A stretch of DNA of 5,041 bases, taken from Thermoplasmatota archaeon (GTDB taxonomy: Archaea > Thermoplasmatota > Thermoplasmata > RBG-16-68-12 > JAGMCJ01). The stretch spans positions 1-5,041 of the forward strand of contig JAJISH010000137.1 of the NCBI GenBank assembly GCA_022848825.1. Reading direction: 5' to 3'. The notes below the pieces were generated by a model. That model searched no databases. It was not told the origin of the DNA and was given only the letters and a program-made list of their open reading frames with translations. The position numbers and the translations under genes are program-made. Below, one piece after another: positions 4,789-5,041 of this stretch. The first letter of the stretch is position 1; the number at the start of each line of letters is the position of its first letter.

Positions 4789-5041
4789 TGGCCGACAAGT
4801 CGGGTCTGATGAACTACTTCCTGAAACCTCTGTACGTCTCCATGAAACAGACGTTCAAGTCGCTGCTCAAGCCCGAGACCATTCTGATCCCGTACGAGTC
4901 CGCCGAGGAGAGGGCCGCCCTGCGCGAGGGGTTCCGAGGACAGCACTCGATAGACTGGGGAAGGTGCATCGGCTGCGGGCTCTGCTCGCGCGTCTGCCCG
5001 AACCAGTGCATCACCATGGAGAACATCGAGGTCGACGAGAA
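4788..5041 (+). CDS. nuoI: Complex I-like oxidoreductase subunit I (NuoI/FpoI), 5' part
   Basis: The first 84 codons of a two-cluster ferredoxin-type subunit are present, and the gene runs off the right edge. NuoI carries two [4Fe-4S] clusters (N6a and N6b) that pass electrons to cluster N2 in NuoB. Seen: an N-terminal helix that lies along the membrane in known structures (MNYFLKPLYVSMKQTFKSLL, 8-27), the FRGQHSIDWGRC lead-in, and the first cluster motif with Cys60, Cys63, Cys66 and Cys70 followed by Pro71. In the usual ferredoxin pattern Cys70 would ligate the second cluster. An additional Cys74 follows. The second motif should come soon after the edge. The ATG shares one base with the nuoH stop (TGATG), and GGTG at 4778-4781 lies six bases upstream. 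It is the fourth gene of the rightward unit; nuoJ-N would be expected next. Confidence 0.94.
   Translation, partial: MADKSGLMNYFLKPLYVSMKQTFKSLLKPETILIPYESAEERAALREGFRGQHSIDWGRCIGCGLCSRVCPNQCITMENIEVDE

Noticed and set aside
4239..4946. 235-codon minus-strand frame opposite nuoH and nuoI
   Set aside because: It is a shadow of conserved membrane and ferredoxin subunits, with no supported features.

Overview
The window reads as part of a respiratory gene cluster from a G+C-rich archaeon. Six of its seven genes encode subunits of the 11-subunit, complex I-like membrane oxidoreductase (NuoA, B, C, D, H and I; called Fpo in some methanogens). The archaeal call rests on separate, unfused nuoC and nuoD, AT-rich TATA-like boxes instead of bacterial -35/-10 pairs, and the gene style. 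A Thermoplasmatota or related euryarchaeal source (including Methanomassiliicoccales-type Fpo-like complexes) is a plausible guess but is not proven by the sequence. No NuoE, F or G gene is visible, but the window is cut at both ends.

Layout. The minus strand carries nuoA (1711-1337), nuoB (1340-744) and a kanamycin-nucleotidyltransferase-like gene (747 to the left edge, 3' end missing). All are joined by 4-base start/stop overlaps, so they should form one transcript running leftward. The plus strand carries nuoC (2121-2561), nuoD (2558-3637), nuoH (3634-4788) and the first 84 codons of nuoI (4788 to the right edge), also joined by 4- or 1-base overlaps and running rightward. Between the two units lies a 409-base divergent intergenic region (1712-2120) with a TATA-like box for each direction and two imperfect tandem copies of a dyad-symmetric element whose centres are 53 bp apart.

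How the genes work together. NuoB, C, D and I form the peripheral arm: NuoI carries two [4Fe-4S] clusters (the first is visible), NuoB carries cluster N2, and NuoC and NuoD are scaffold and quinone-site subunits. NuoA and NuoH form the membrane heel where the quinone-like carrier enters and where redox chemistry is coupled to ion pumping. The pumping subunits NuoJ-N would be expected to the right of nuoI. The electron donor (reduced ferredoxin, F420H2 or other) cannot be read from this window.

Main points for a second look: the divergent split of nuoAB from nuoCDHI; the paired dyads in the shared regulatory region; the translational coupling of an ANT(4')-like nucleotidyltransferase to nuoB; and several departures from usual complex I signatures in NuoA, NuoD and NuoH around the quinone channel. 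No new mobile element, CRISPR array or RNA gene was seen.
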